A stretch of DNA of 47,728 nt, from positions 1-47,728 of the forward strand of contig DATLYY010000041.1 in the NCBI GenBank assembly GCA_035574275.1, written 5' to 3'. Positions 10,042 through 19,540 of this stretch are shown here, piece by piece. The first letter of the stretch is position 1. Each line of letters opens with the position of its first letter. The translations under genes were made by a program, and so were the position numbers. Under the pieces are notes generated by a model. The model saw only the letters and a program-made list of their open reading frames with translations. It was not told the DNA's origin and ran no database searches. This DNA comes from Verrucomicrobiia bacterium. GTDB lineage: Bacteria > Zixibacteria > MSB-5A5 > DSPP01.

Positions 10042-11024
10042 ACTACATACTCTTTCGGAAAGAGGGAGCGGTTTCTTTTGTACCAGTCGATGGTTTTCAA
10101 AAGCCCCGTTCTGAAATCCAATTTCGGTTTCCAATCCAAAACCTCCTGTGCCAGCCGAGTGTCGGCCAGAAGCCGGTCCACCTCCGATTCAACCGGCCGC
10201 ACCCGTTGTTTTTCCTTCTGCACGACCAGTTTTTTTCTAAGCAAAGAGCCAATCTGCTCCACCAGCTCGCCGACCGAAATTTCAGTCCCCATTCCGACGT
10301 TTACGACCTTCCCCAAAACCCCTTTGGCATGGGCGATGCGGACGAACCCTTCCACCGTATTGGCCACGTACGACAAATCCCGGGTGGGATAAAGCGAGCC
10401 GAGCCGGATTTTTTTCCCCGCCAACGCCTGGCTGATGATGGTCGGGATGATGGCCCGAACCGACTGCCGCGGCCCAAAGGTGTTGAAGGGGCGCAGAACC
10501 GTGACCGGCAGCCCGAAGGAGCGGTAGTAGCTCAAAGCGAGCTGGTCGGCTCCGATTTTGGAGGCGGCATAGGGGGACTGGCCGACTAAAGGATGCCCCT
10601 CGTCGATGGGAACATATTGCGCCGTGCCGTACACTTCGGAAGTGGAGGTGTGCACCACCCGCTCCGTTTTGTACTCCAAAGCGGCGTTCAATACGTTGGC
10701 CGTGCCGACCACGTTGGTATCCACGAATTCCCTGGGATTGATGTAGGAGTACGGGATGGCAATCAAGGCCCCCAAATGGAAAACGATTTCTTGCTCACGT
10801 ACGGCTTTGCGCACGGCCTCCGGGTCGCGCAAATCCCCCAGAAAGATTCGCAAACGGGCCAGGTTTCCGTTGGAAAATGTGTCGATCCATCCTTTATGCC
10901 CCAGCGCGTTGTAGCGCAGAAAAACGGAAACCGCCGCCCCCTCCTCCAAAAGCCGTTCGGTCAAATGACTGCCGATGAATCCCCCCGCCCCGGTCACCAG
11001 AACTTTTGCGCCTTTCAAACTCAT
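10038..11024 (-). CDS. NAD-dependent 4,6-dehydratase/epimerase, LegB-like
   Basis: An extended short-chain dehydrogenase acting on nucleotide sugars. The 328 residues show the NAD motif GAGGFIGSHL near residue 11, the catalytic TSTSEVYG and YAASK (Tyr/Lys) motifs, and LRPFNTFGPRQS. The stretch around ALIAIPYSYINPREFVDTN closely recalls LegB-type 4,6-dehydratases acting on GlcNAc nucleotides. GDP-mannose dehydratase or UDP-glucose epimerase activity remains possible. It leads a probable three-gene operon with the nucleotidyltransferase and the UbiA-type transferase. No Shine-Dalgarno is visible; a TACTTT box ends 10 nt before the ATG. Confidence 0.85.
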   Translation of the reverse strand: MSLKGAKVLVTGAGGFIGSHLTERLLEEGAAVSVFLRYNALGHKGWIDTFSNGNLARLRIFLGDLRDPEAVRKAVREQEIVFHLGALIAIPYSYINPREFVDTNVVGTANVLNAALEYKTERVVHTSTSEVYGTAQYVPIDEGHPLVGQSPYAASKIGADQLALSYYRSFGLPVTVLRPFNTFGPRQSVRAIIPTIISQALAGKKIRLGSLYPTRDLSYVANTVEGFVRIAHAKGVLGKVVNVGMGTEISVGELVEQIGSLLRKKLVVQKEKQRVRPVESEVDRLLADTRLAQEVLDWKPKLDFRTGLLKTIDWYKRNRSLFPKEYVV

Positions 11025-11034
11025 CGAGTCAGGA

Positions 11035-11062
11035 AAAGTAGGGGAAATCCGGAAAAGAGCAA
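11035..11062 (-). promoter_or_regulatory. Promoter for the nucleotide-sugar operon
   Basis: On the minus strand, TTGCTC (11062-11057), a 16-nt spacer and TACTTT (11040-11035) precede the dehydratase ATG at 11024. The expected transcription start leaves a leader of only a few nucleotides and no ribosome-binding site is seen. The match is moderate. Confidence 0.45.
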
Positions 11063-11069
11063 GCGGTTG

Positions 11070-12542
11070 CTACCCGTCCGCCCCTTCGGGGGCCAGCATG
11101 GTCTCCACTTGAGGAAGATTCTTCTGCTCGGTCAAAAGATAGAGCAGGTCCCCCTCCTCCAAAACGGTCCGGCCGGATGGGGCGTTCATTTTTCCGTTGC
11201 GGGAAAGCAAAACCACCAAAGTACCCTCCGGAAAGCCGGCATCCACGATGCTGCGCCCGGCAATTTTGGAACCGTACGGAACCAAAAGCTCCAGCACGGA
11301 AAGCTCCTGGTCACCGGCGGTTGCCAGCTCCAGCGCGGTGGCCGCCGGATGCGGGACCGTGCGGGAAAGCCCCAAAAGCCGCGCGGCCAACCCCACCGTG
11401 GAGCCCTGCAAAAGGGCGGAAGTCAAAACCACGAAGAAAATCAAATTAAAAATCGCCGATGCACCGGAAAGCCCGGCCAAAAGCGGGTAAGTGGCCAAAA
11501 CAATCGGCACAGCCCCCCTCAACCCGACCCAGGAGACGAAAAGTTTTTCCCGCCAGCCCATGTTTGCCAGCAGGAGGGAAAGAAAAACCGCCGCCGGGCG
11601 GGCAATAATCAAAAGAAAGGCCGCCAGCAAGAACCCTTTCGGAGTTACCGGCAAAAGCTGCGAGGGGAAAACCAAAAGCCCCAAGGTGACAAACATCCCG
11701 ATTTGCGAAAGCCAGGCCAGCCCGTCATGAAAGCGCAAAAGTGTTTTCTTGACCGCCATCGGCTGGGAGGCCACGACCAGCCCGGCGGCATACACCGAAA
11801 GAAACCCGCTGCCGCCAAAAAGTTGGGTGGCCGAATAGCAAAAGAAAACGGCCGCCAGCGAAAGCACCGGATAAAGCCCTTCGTGGTCGAGCGAAAGCCG
11901 GTTCACGGCCCAAACCAAAACCCGCCCCACAAAGTAGCCGATGACGGCCCCCACCGCCATCTGCTGGATGAAAAGAAGCGTGAAATCCCAGAGGGTGAAT
12001 TCCGGATGGAGGGCCCGCACCACCAAACCGATGACCAGAAAAACCGCCATCGGGTCGTTGGAGCCGGATTCCAATTCCAGAAGCGGCTTCAGTTCCCCTT
12101 TCAACCCCAGCTTTTTGGAACGCAAAACGGAGAAAACCGCCGCTGCATCGGTCGAGGAAATAATGGCCCCCAGAAGCAGGGCCTCGAGCGTGGAAAAACC
12201 CAGAACCGTGCGGGCAAAAAAACCGACCGCAAAGGCGGTCACCAGAACACCCAAACTGGAAAGGGAGAGCGCCTTTTTGAAAGAGGGTTTGACTTCGCTC
12301 CAGCGGGTATCCAGCCCGCCGGAAAACAAAATCAAGGCCAGCGCCAAATTGCCGACGGCCCGCGCCAGCCGGTAATCCTCAAAGGGGATCCCGCCCGGTC
12401 CTTCCGACCCGGCGAGGATGCCAACCAAAAGAAAAAGCACGAGGTAGGGAACACCAAGGTTGGAGGAAAGCTTGGTGGCCAAAACGCCCGCTCCCAAAAG
12501 CAAGGCGGCGGCCAAAAGCAAATATTCGAGCGGCAAATACAT
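11070..12542 (-). CDS. nhaP2: Potassium/proton antiporter (CPA1 type, NhaP2/CvrA-like)
   Basis: An inner-membrane monovalent cation/proton antiporter of 490 residues. About twelve or thirteen hydrophobic segments fill residues 1-385, including the conserved acidic motifs SSTDAAAVFS and ESGSNDPMAVF of the CPA1 exchange site. The C-terminal 90 residues form a cytosolic RCK-C (TrkA-C) domain (VPYGSKIAGRSIVDAGFPEG), which is characteristic of NhaP2/CvrA and suggests gating by a ligand. The start is taken at ATG 12542; an in-frame TTG at 12566 lies in AT-rich DNA without a ribosome-binding site. It follows recA on the same strand but is separated from it by a strong terminator. Confidence 0.9.
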   Translation of the reverse strand: MYLPLEYLLLAAALLLGAGVLATKLSSNLGVPYLVLFLLVGILAGSEGPGGIPFEDYRLARAVGNLALALILFSGGLDTRWSEVKPSFKKALSLSSLGVLVTAFAVGFFARTVLGFSTLEALLLGAIISSTDAAAVFSVLRSKKLGLKGELKPLLELESGSNDPMAVFLVIGLVVRALHPEFTLWDFTLLFIQQMAVGAVIGYFVGRVLVWAVNRLSLDHEGLYPVLSLAAVFFCYSATQLFGGSGFLSVYAAGLVVASQPMAVKKTLLRFHDGLAWLSQIGMFVTLGLLVFPSQLLPVTPKGFLLAAFLLIIARPAAVFLSLLLANMGWREKLFVSWVGLRGAVPIVLATYPLLAGLSGASAIFNLIFFVVLTSALLQGSTVGLAARLLGLSRTVPHPAATALELATAGDQELSVLELLVPYGSKIAGRSIVDAGFPEGTLVVLLSRNGKMNAPSGRTVLEEGDLLYLLTEQKNLPQVETMLAPEGADG

Positions 12543-12591
12543 ACTTGCAAAAAAGCCAATTTGCAATTCAAAGTAAATGATTTATTGGCGG

Positions 12592-12622
12592 AAAAAACAA
12601 AAAGCAGGCCGAAGGCCTGCTT
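12592..12622 (-). terminator. Rho-independent terminator of recA
   Basis: A 9-bp perfect stem (AAGCAGGCC / GGCCTGCTT) closes on a short loop that reads C-UUCG-G in the RNA. On the minus strand it is followed by TTTTTGTTTTTT. It lies 21 nt past the recA stop and ends the pgsA-cinA-thpR-recA transcript. Confidence 0.93.
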
Positions 12623-12642
12623 TTGTTGGTCGATACCGAAAA

Positions 12643-13749
<1,107 letters not shown>

Positions 13750-13779
13750 TACTCCTCCTTTATGAATGCCCTCAAGTGC

Positions 13780-14337
13780 TTACTTCGCCAACTCAAAACG
13801 CTCCAGCGGCGTATAAACCGAACCCCCCGGCGCCAGCTCGCTTTGGTACAAAACCACTTCCGATACGATAATACCCTGGGCCTCAAAAGTGCAAGTACGT
13901 ATTTTGGCCAAAAGCCGCTCCGAAAGATGGGAATCCTTGACCCGCCCCACGGTCAAATGGGCCGAAAACGCCCGCTCATCAGACGGAAAACCAAGCGGGA
14001 CGGTCGCCTCTTCCACTCTTTGAGCCAGTTCAGAAAGTTCTGCCTTGCCCTCCGACACGCCAATCCAGACAACGCGCGCCCGGTTGAGGTTGGGAAAAGC
14101 CCCGGCGCCGGAAAGGGAAACGGTGAATGCCTTTGAACCATTCAAACCTGCCGCCAGGTTTTTCTTCAACCCCTCCAATTTTTCCAGCGGGGTTTCACCC
14201 AAAAATTTGAGTGTGAGATGCAAATTCTCTTTTTTGACCCAGCCGACTTTATCCCGCTCCCGCCGCCAGTCGTCGATCAATTTTCCCAGCGAGCTTTTGA
14301 CTTCAGCCGGAAAGGGGACGGCCACGAAAAGGCGCAT
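13780..14337 (-). CDS. thpR: RNA 2',3'-cyclic phosphodiesterase (2'-5' RNA ligase family)
   Basis: A 2H phosphoesterase of 185 residues. Both catalytic HxTx motifs are visible: HLTLKFLGE near residue 40 and HLTVGRVK near residue 120. The family hydrolyses 2',3'-cyclic phosphate RNA ends and can reversibly make 2'-5' linkages in tRNA halves. The start codon overlaps the cinA stop by 1 nt (TAATG), so it is translationally coupled. thpR between cinA and recA is a recurrent arrangement in several bacterial phyla. A biological role with RecA is unproven. Confidence 0.93.
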   Translation of the reverse strand: MRLFVAVPFPAEVKSSLGKLIDDWRRERDKVGWVKKENLHLTLKFLGETPLEKLEGLKKNLAAGLNGSKAFTVSLSGAGAFPNLNRARVVWIGVSEGKAELSELAQRVEEATVPLGFPSDERAFSAHLTVGRVKDSHLSERLLAKIRTCTFEAQGIIVSEVVLYQSELAPGGSVYTPLERFELAK

Positions 14338-15584
14338 TATTTCAGTTTTCCAAGCAAATACAGGCGAATCATGTTCAACGCCGCCTGGGAGGCACGTATT
14401 CTATTTATTTCCCGGTCGCCGGAAAAAATGAACTTTTGCACCCAATAACTCTTGCGGTCGGCCAAACCAATATAGGTGAGCCCCACCGGCTTTGCCGCCG
14501 AGCCGCCCCCCGGCCCGGCGATGCCGGTGACGCCGATGCCGATGTCTACTTTTGCCATTTTTCGCACCCCTTTGGCCATCCGCTCCGCCACTTCAGCGCT
14601 TACTGCACCAACGGTTTTGAAAAGTTTCCGCGGTACACCCAAAAGCTCGTGTTTTGCCTCGTTGGCATAAGTGACCATTCCCCGCTCAAAATAGTCCGAG
14701 CTGCCGGGAACGTCGGTAATTCGTTTGGCGACCAGCCCCCCCGTGCAGGATTCCGCCGCCGCCAGCTTCTTCTTCCCCTTCAAAAGGAGCTGACCGACTA
14801 TTTCCTCCATGGAGGTTTCCCCTTCGGCATACAGAAAATCCTCCAAGAGCGGCCGGATTTTGGCCAGCTTTTCGTTCAAAATTTTTTCCGATTCCTCCCT
14901 CTCCCGACCGAAAACTTCGAGGCGCAAATCGACCCCATAGTACGAAGGCAAAAAAGCGAAATGCAGCCCCTCCCCTTCCGGAATGACCCGCTGGATTTTT
15001 TCGTAGAGGGCCGATTCAGCGATGCCGGTGGTGCGCAGCCGGCGGCGGACCACGGCGGCGGAAACGCTCATCGTTTCCCGCAGGTAGAGAATCACTTCCT
15101 CCTCGAAGATACCCTTCATCTCTTTGGGCACACCGGGGAGTGCAATCAGCCGCTTGTCCCCTTCCTCGATTAAAATCCCCGGGGCCGTACCGTAATTGTT
15201 GGCAAACCATTTTGCCCCGGAGGGCAGAAGGGCCTGGTTCTGGTTTACAAGGGGCATCTTTTCCCCGCGGCGGCGGAAGCGCTCCTCCACTTTTTTCAAA
15301 ATCTCTTCATGCAGGACGAGCGGCTTTCCCAAAACACGCGCTAAGGCCTTTTTGGTAACATCATCGTTGGTCGGCCCGAGCCCGCCGGTGCAGATGATGA
15401 AGTCAACCCGCCGCCGGGCCTCCTCTATCGCCTCGGCGATCGGTTCGACAGCATCCGGCACCGTCGCTCGGCGGGAAACGAGCACCCCGAACTCGGACAA
15501 CCGTTCGGCCAGATAAGCCGAATTGGTGTCCAAGGTTGCGCCGGAGAGCAACTCGTTGCCGATGGTTATGATTTCCGCTTTCAT
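14337..15584 (-). CDS. cinA: CinA-like competence/damage-inducible protein
   Basis: A two-domain CinA protein of 415 residues. The N-terminal MoaB/MogA-like domain (about 1-170, with GGLGPTNDDVT) has a predicted ADP-ribose pyrophosphatase role. The C-terminal domain (about 255-410, AAESCTGGLVAKRITDVPGS) is the PncC type that deamidates nicotinamide mononucleotide to nicotinate mononucleotide in pyridine nucleotide salvage. Its start follows the pgsA stop with no gap (TAAATG). Co-transcription with recA is classical in competent Firmicutes. Here the order pgsA-cinA-thpR-recA suggests shared control, but no competence genes are nearby. Confidence 0.95.
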   Translation of the reverse strand: MKAEIITIGNELLSGATLDTNSAYLAERLSEFGVLVSRRATVPDAVEPIAEAIEEARRRVDFIICTGGLGPTNDDVTKKALARVLGKPLVLHEEILKKVEERFRRRGEKMPLVNQNQALLPSGAKWFANNYGTAPGILIEEGDKRLIALPGVPKEMKGIFEEEVILYLRETMSVSAAVVRRRLRTTGIAESALYEKIQRVIPEGEGLHFAFLPSYYGVDLRLEVFGREREESEKILNEKLAKIRPLLEDFLYAEGETSMEEIVGQLLLKGKKKLAAAESCTGGLVAKRITDVPGSSDYFERGMVTYANEAKHELLGVPRKLFKTVGAVSAEVAERMAKGVRKMAKVDIGIGVTGIAGPGGGSAAKPVGLTYIGLADRKSYWVQKFIFSGDREINRIRASQAALNMIRLYLLGKLK

Positions 15585-16172
15585 TTATTTCAACACGCCC
15601 CGTAGAAGTGGCGCGTTTTTGACCAGATAGTCCACTCCGGTGGCGACGGATAGAAGCATGGCGGCAAAGACCAGCCCGTTGAAACTCTTGAACGTCCACT
15701 CCGAGGAAAAAATGGCCCAGTTGTGGCCGTTCGGCACCAACCAGATCTTCAACGTGGTGAATAGCAGAATCAAAGCGATCGTCGTCATTTCCAGAACGGT
15801 TTTGATCTGCGCCCAAAAGGAAGGGGTGATTACGATTCCCTTGTAAGCGGCCAAAAGCCGCAGCCCGGTGACCATAAACTCGCGAAAAATAATGACTACA
15901 ACCATCCAGGCCTTGACATAGCCCAAAGCCACGAAAGAAATGAGGGCCGAGGTGACTAAGACCTTGTCCGCCAAGGGGTCCATGAATTTGCCGAACCCCG
16001 TGACCACCCCCGTCTTGCGGGCCAGATAGCCGTCGTATAAATCGGTCAGGGCCGCAGCCAGAAAAACGGCTAAAGCGGCCGTTTTGGCCCAGGCGGAATC
16101 GACCAAAAAAAAACCGACAAAAATGAAGGCCAAGATAATGCGGGCCAACGTCAATTGATTGGGAAGGTTCAT
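15585..16172 (-). CDS. pgsA: CDP-diacylglycerol--glycerol-3-phosphate 3-phosphatidyltransferase
   Basis: A CDP-alcohol phosphatidyltransferase of 195 residues that makes phosphatidylglycerol phosphate, the committed step to phosphatidylglycerol and cardiolipin, in the inner membrane. The CDP-OH-P motif with its essential aspartates runs from Asp44 (DLYDGYLAR, then GKFMDPLADK). Four to five membrane segments are evident. The N-terminus MNLPNQLTLARI is typical of PgsA, so the start is secure, yet no Shine-Dalgarno is present and a promoter lies immediately upstream. First gene of the recA operon. Confidence 0.95.
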   Translation of the reverse strand: MNLPNQLTLARIILAFIFVGFFLVDSAWAKTAALAVFLAAALTDLYDGYLARKTGVVTGFGKFMDPLADKVLVTSALISFVALGYVKAWMVVVIIFREFMVTGLRLLAAYKGIVITPSFWAQIKTVLEMTTIALILLFTTLKIWLVPNGHNWAIFSSEWTFKSFNGLVFAAMLLSVATGVDYLVKNAPLLRGVLK

Positions 16173-16183
16173 ACTTCTGGAGC

Positions 16184-16212
16184 AAAGTATGGATTTTGCC
16201 GGGGGGTGTCAA
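16184..16212 (-). promoter_or_regulatory. Promoter of pgsA-cinA-thpR-recA
   Basis: On the minus strand, TTGACA (16212-16207), a 17-nt spacer and TACTTT (16189-16184) form a near-consensus sigma-70 promoter. The -10 box ends 11 nt before the pgsA ATG, implying a leader of about 4-5 nt. No LexA-type palindrome is evident here. Confidence 0.8.
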
Positions 16213-16248
16213 CGCGGGGCGGCCGCAGGCGCCCGGGGCTCTCGGGGC

Positions 16249-16277
16249 TGGTCAAATTTCGGTCCTTATTGTATAAA
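16249..16277 (+). promoter_or_regulatory. Promoter of the FG-GAP-type protein gene
   Basis: TGGTCA (16249-16254), a 17-nt spacer and TATAAA (16272-16277) lie about 85 nt upstream of the GTG at 16362. This is divergent from the pgsA promoter in the same intergenic region. Confidence 0.6.
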
Positions 16278-16361
16278 TTAGGGGGTTGATTTTATGGAAA
16301 TCCATGATAAATTTTAACAGGGGCGAAAAACGGCGATTATCAAAGAAACCGGAGGTTGCGG

Positions 16362-17546
16362 GTGAGCTTTTTTGATAAGAAAACGAGAATTTATGGACCG
16401 GTCGTTCTTTCAGGCAAAAATGGCTTCGGTCTTTCCGGTTTGTTTTTACTTTTTTTTTCCGTTGCCCTCTTTCACAATGAAGTGCAAAGCCAAATCTCCC
16501 CGCGGCAAACGCCGACACAAGCCGAACGAGCAAAAGCCGCGGCCAAGCCGTTGGTGGTAGACAAACAGCTTTTTTTTCAAAGGGCTGCCTTGGGAACAAT
16601 CACCGCGATTCACCTGGCAAAAACGCCCGCGGATTCCCAAACCGCTTTTTGGATTGCAGCGGAACGAGGGGCCGTATCGGTTACCGACTCCGGCAAACCC
16701 CTGCTTTCCGTCCGCTTTGAGCGGATGGGAGGAAAGGTCTCGCCCGTGGATTTGGAAGGGGACGGGAACTTCGAATTTCTAAGCCGGGGTGGGGGGCAGG
16801 AGGAAGCTTGCCTGTACAACCGCGAGGGTGGGCGGCTCTGGAAATACGGATTGGGAACGGATCCGGCCGTCCGGGAGGCGGCTTGCGGGGATCTGGACGG
16901 AGATGGCTGGTCGGAATGCGTACTGGCGATGAAAGGGAACGGGGGGCTGCGCCTGCTGGATAGAAACGGCCGCTTGCGCTGGACAGAACCGGAACAAAAC
17001 GTATGGAATATTGAAATTTTGGATTGGGATGGAAATGGGAAAAATGAGATTGTGTATTCCAACTTCGCCGGACAATTGAGGATTCGGGACGGCGACGGCA
17101 AAATCCGGACGGAGTTGCCCGGGAACAATTACATAACCCTGTTCAGCCTGTGCCGCTGGCCGGACGCTGACAGCGGATGGTTTATCTTGAGCAACAACAA
17201 GTTTTCAGGAATCCAGCTTTATGATTTCAAAGGAAAGCACGTTGATTCCGTTCCTGCTCCGGTCAAAGGATATGAGGTTCTCGGCACACCCGTGCGTTTC
17301 GAGGCGGACGGATTGTACTATTTCGCCCTTCTGGTTTGCAATTCCACCCCGCGCCGCGACAGCCATCTTTTTATCTACAACCCGGAAAAGGAAATTATTT
17401 ACCAGGAGAAATTTTTTCCTCCGCTGGCGGCTTTGCGGGCGGTGCGGGATGAGGGAACGGGCGAAGAATTCCTCTTGGTGGGGGAAGGGGAAGGGCGGGT
17501 CTGGAAGTACCGGCTGGTGCCAGCGGGAACAAGGGACTCTCACTAA
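16362..17546 (+). CDS. Exported FG-GAP/VCBS-type beta-propeller protein, function unknown
   Basis: A 394-residue protein starting with GTG at 16362; GGAGG at 16351-16355 is 6 nt upstream and decides the start over the TTG at 16356. Residues 1-43 look like a signal peptide (KKTR, then a hydrophobic LSGLFLLFFSVALF stretch). The mature part contains repeats with calcium-binding-loop patterns: DLEGDGNFE, DLDGDGWSE, DWDGNGKNE and RDGDGKIR. These are the hallmark of FG-GAP/integrin-like propellers. It should act in the periplasm or outside the cell. No enzymatic motif is seen. The next gene follows after 80 nt and a functional link is not evident. Confidence 0.8.
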   Translation: MSFFDKKTRIYGPVVLSGKNGFGLSGLFLLFFSVALFHNEVQSQISPRQTPTQAERAKAAAKPLVVDKQLFFQRAALGTITAIHLAKTPADSQTAFWIAAERGAVSVTDSGKPLLSVRFERMGGKVSPVDLEGDGNFEFLSRGGGQEEACLYNREGGRLWKYGLGTDPAVREAACGDLDGDGWSECVLAMKGNGGLRLLDRNGRLRWTEPEQNVWNIEILDWDGNGKNEIVYSNFAGQLRIRDGDGKIRTELPGNNYITLFSLCRWPDADSGWFILSNNKFSGIQLYDFKGKHVDSVPAPVKGYEVLGTPVRFEADGLYYFALLVCNSTPRRDSHLFIYNPEKEIIYQEKFFPPLAALRAVRDEGTGEEFLLVGEGEGRVWKYRLVPAGTRDSH

Positions 17547-17626
17547 TCTCAAACCGCCGCCGGGCAAACAGTTTGCTTTGTCCATCCCCCTTTTTTATCT
17601 TGCACCACCTGACAGTTTTATAGAGA

Positions 17627-19471
17627 ATGAAAAATTTACGACCCGAAGATATTAAAATCATCGTCGCCACGGATTGCGGCTCCACCACCACCAAAGCGAT
17701 TCTCATCGAAAAGGAAGCGGATGGAAGCTACCGGCTGAAGGTGCGCGGAGAGGCCCCCACCACGGTGGAGGCCCCTTTTGAGGACGTGACGATGGGGGTT
17801 TTGAACGCCATTGCCGAGGTAGAGGAGCTTTCCGGTCGTAAAATACTGGACGAGAACGGAAAGATTATCTCCCCCGCAAAAGGGAACGTGGGAACCGATA
17901 TCTACATTTCCACCTCCTCGGCCGGCGGCGGGCTGCAGATGATGGTGGCGGGAGTGGTTCGCTCAATGACCGCCGAGTCGGCCGAGCGGGCGGCTTTGGG
18001 GGCCGGGGCCATCGTGATGGACGTGATTTCTTCCAACGACCGGCGGCTTCCCCACCAGCAGATTGAACGTATCCGCCACCTGCGCCCGGACATGATTCTG
18101 CTTTCCGGCGGGGTGGACGGCGGCACCACCACCCACGTGGTGGAGCTGGCGGAACTTATCTCGGCGGCCGACCCCCGCCCGCGGCTGGGAACGGGTTACA
18201 AGCTGCCGGTGATTTATGCCGGCAATACCGACGCGCGGCCTCCGATCAAAGAAGCCTTGGCCCAGAAGACCGATTTGGTAATTGTGGACAATCTCCGCCC
18301 CGTTCTGGAGCGGGAAAACCTGCTTCCCGCCCGGGAAAAAATTCACGACTTGTTTATGGAGCACGTGATGGCCCAGGCTCCCGGCTACCGCAAGTTGATG
18401 GAATGGACGGACGCCCCGATTATGCCCACCCCTGGCGCGGTTGGCTTGATTATGAAAAAAATCGCCGATTTGGAAAAAATCGAAGTGGTCGGCGTGGACA
18501 TCGGCGGCGCCACGACCGACATTTTCTCCGTCTTTCAAGGGGTTTTCAACCGCACGGTCTCTGCCAATCTGGGAATGAGCTATTCGATTTCAAACGTTTT
18601 TGCCGAGGCCAAGCTGGAAAACGTGATGCGCTGGGTGCCCTTCCCGATGGAGGAGCGGGATCTGCGCAACCGGGTGAAAAACAAAATGATCCGCCCCACC
18701 ACCATCCCGCAGGAAATGGAGGAACTGATTTTCGAACAGGCGATCGCCAAGGAGGCCTTGCGGCTGGCCTTCATCCAGCACAAATCGTTCGCCACCACGC
18801 TGAAAGGGGTGCAGCAGCAACGCACGATTGCCGAGGCGTTCGAGCAGACCGCCTCCGGGCAGACCATCGTCAATATGATGGACTTAGATATGCTGATCGG
18901 CTCCGGGGGGGTGCTTTCCCACGCCCCGCGGCGCAATCAGGCGGCGATGATGCTGATTGACGCCTTTATGCCGGAGGGAATCACTCGCCTCGCCGTCGAT
19001 TCGATTTTTATGATGCCCCAGCTGGGCGTTTTGACCGAGGTGCACCCCCAGGCGGCGCTGGAGGTTTTCAACAAGGATTGTTTGATTCATCTGGGTACGG
19101 CAATTGTGCCGGTCGGACTGGAAAAAGAGGGAAAAAAGATTCTGGACTACAGCTTCACGATGCCTGACGGCAAAATTGAGTCCGGTGAACTGAAATTTGG
19201 CGAAATGAAGCTAATCCCGCTGGGCCTGGGTCCGGACGAACTTCCGCTGAAGGCCAAAGCAAGTTTGAGCCCGACGCGCCATTTCGATGTCGGCGCCGGG
19301 CCGGGGAAAAAATGGGAAGGGGAAATCTCCGGCGGGGTGACCGGGATTGTTTTGGACGGCCGCGGGCGTCCCTTCAATTTGCCGGTTGACCCCAAAGTCC
19401 GCGTCCCGAAGCTGAAGGAATGGATGCTCGCTTTGGGCTGTTATCCCAAGGAGATTTTGGAAAGAAAGTAA
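17627..19471 (+). CDS. GlmL/MutL-type ATPase (glutamate mutase accessory family)
   Basis: A 614-residue member of the GlmL/MutL family, ASKHA-fold ATPases encoded beside the B12-dependent glutamate mutase subunits GlmE/GlmS and thought to be reactivating chaperones. The phosphate-binding motif DCGSTTTKAIL starts at Asp16. GGVDGGTTTHVVE lies near residue 164, and a second VDIGGATTDIFS motif lies near residue 290. No glmE or glmS is in the window, so the partner may be elsewhere or the role may differ in this lineage. A TTTTAT/TATAGA stretch lies just before the ATG. Family assignment is confident; function in this organism is not known. Confidence 0.88.
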   Translation: MKNLRPEDIKIIVATDCGSTTTKAILIEKEADGSYRLKVRGEAPTTVEAPFEDVTMGVLNAIAEVEELSGRKILDENGKIISPAKGNVGTDIYISTSSAGGGLQMMVAGVVRSMTAESAERAALGAGAIVMDVISSNDRRLPHQQIERIRHLRPDMILLSGGVDGGTTTHVVELAELISAADPRPRLGTGYKLPVIYAGNTDARPPIKEALAQKTDLVIVDNLRPVLERENLLPAREKIHDLFMEHVMAQAPGYRKLMEWTDAPIMPTPGAVGLIMKKIADLEKIEVVGVDIGGATTDIFSVFQGVFNRTVSANLGMSYSISNVFAEAKLENVMRWVPFPMEERDLRNRVKNKMIRPTTIPQEMEELIFEQAIAKEALRLAFIQHKSFATTLKGVQQQRTIAEAFEQTASGQTIVNMMDLDMLIGSGGVLSHAPRRNQAAMMLIDAFMPEGITRLAVDSIFMMPQLGVLTEVHPQAALEVFNKDCLIHLGTAIVPVGLEKEGKKILDYSFTMPDGKIESGELKFGEMKLIPLGLGPDELPLKAKASLSPTRHFDVGAGPGKKWEGEISGGVTGIVLDGRGRPFNLPVDPKVRVPKLKEWMLALGCYPKEILERK

Positions 19472-19485
19472 CCCAATTCTACGCG

Positions 19486-19517
19486 TGAACGGGCTCAGGG
19501 GATGCGCCCTTTTTGTT
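19486..19517 (+). terminator. Weak possible terminator after the GlmL-like gene
   Basis: GGGC and GCCC arms around a roughly 11-nt loop are followed by TTTTTGTTT, 20-45 nt after the stop. The stem is short, so termination is uncertain. It overlaps the leader of the amidase gene. Confidence 0.3.
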
Positions 19518-19540
19518 TCAAATCCAAAAAGGAGGGAACC

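Noticed and set aside
9082-10392. Plus-strand open frame of 436 codons
   Set aside because: Antisense to the nucleotidyltransferase and UbiA-type genes, with no motif.
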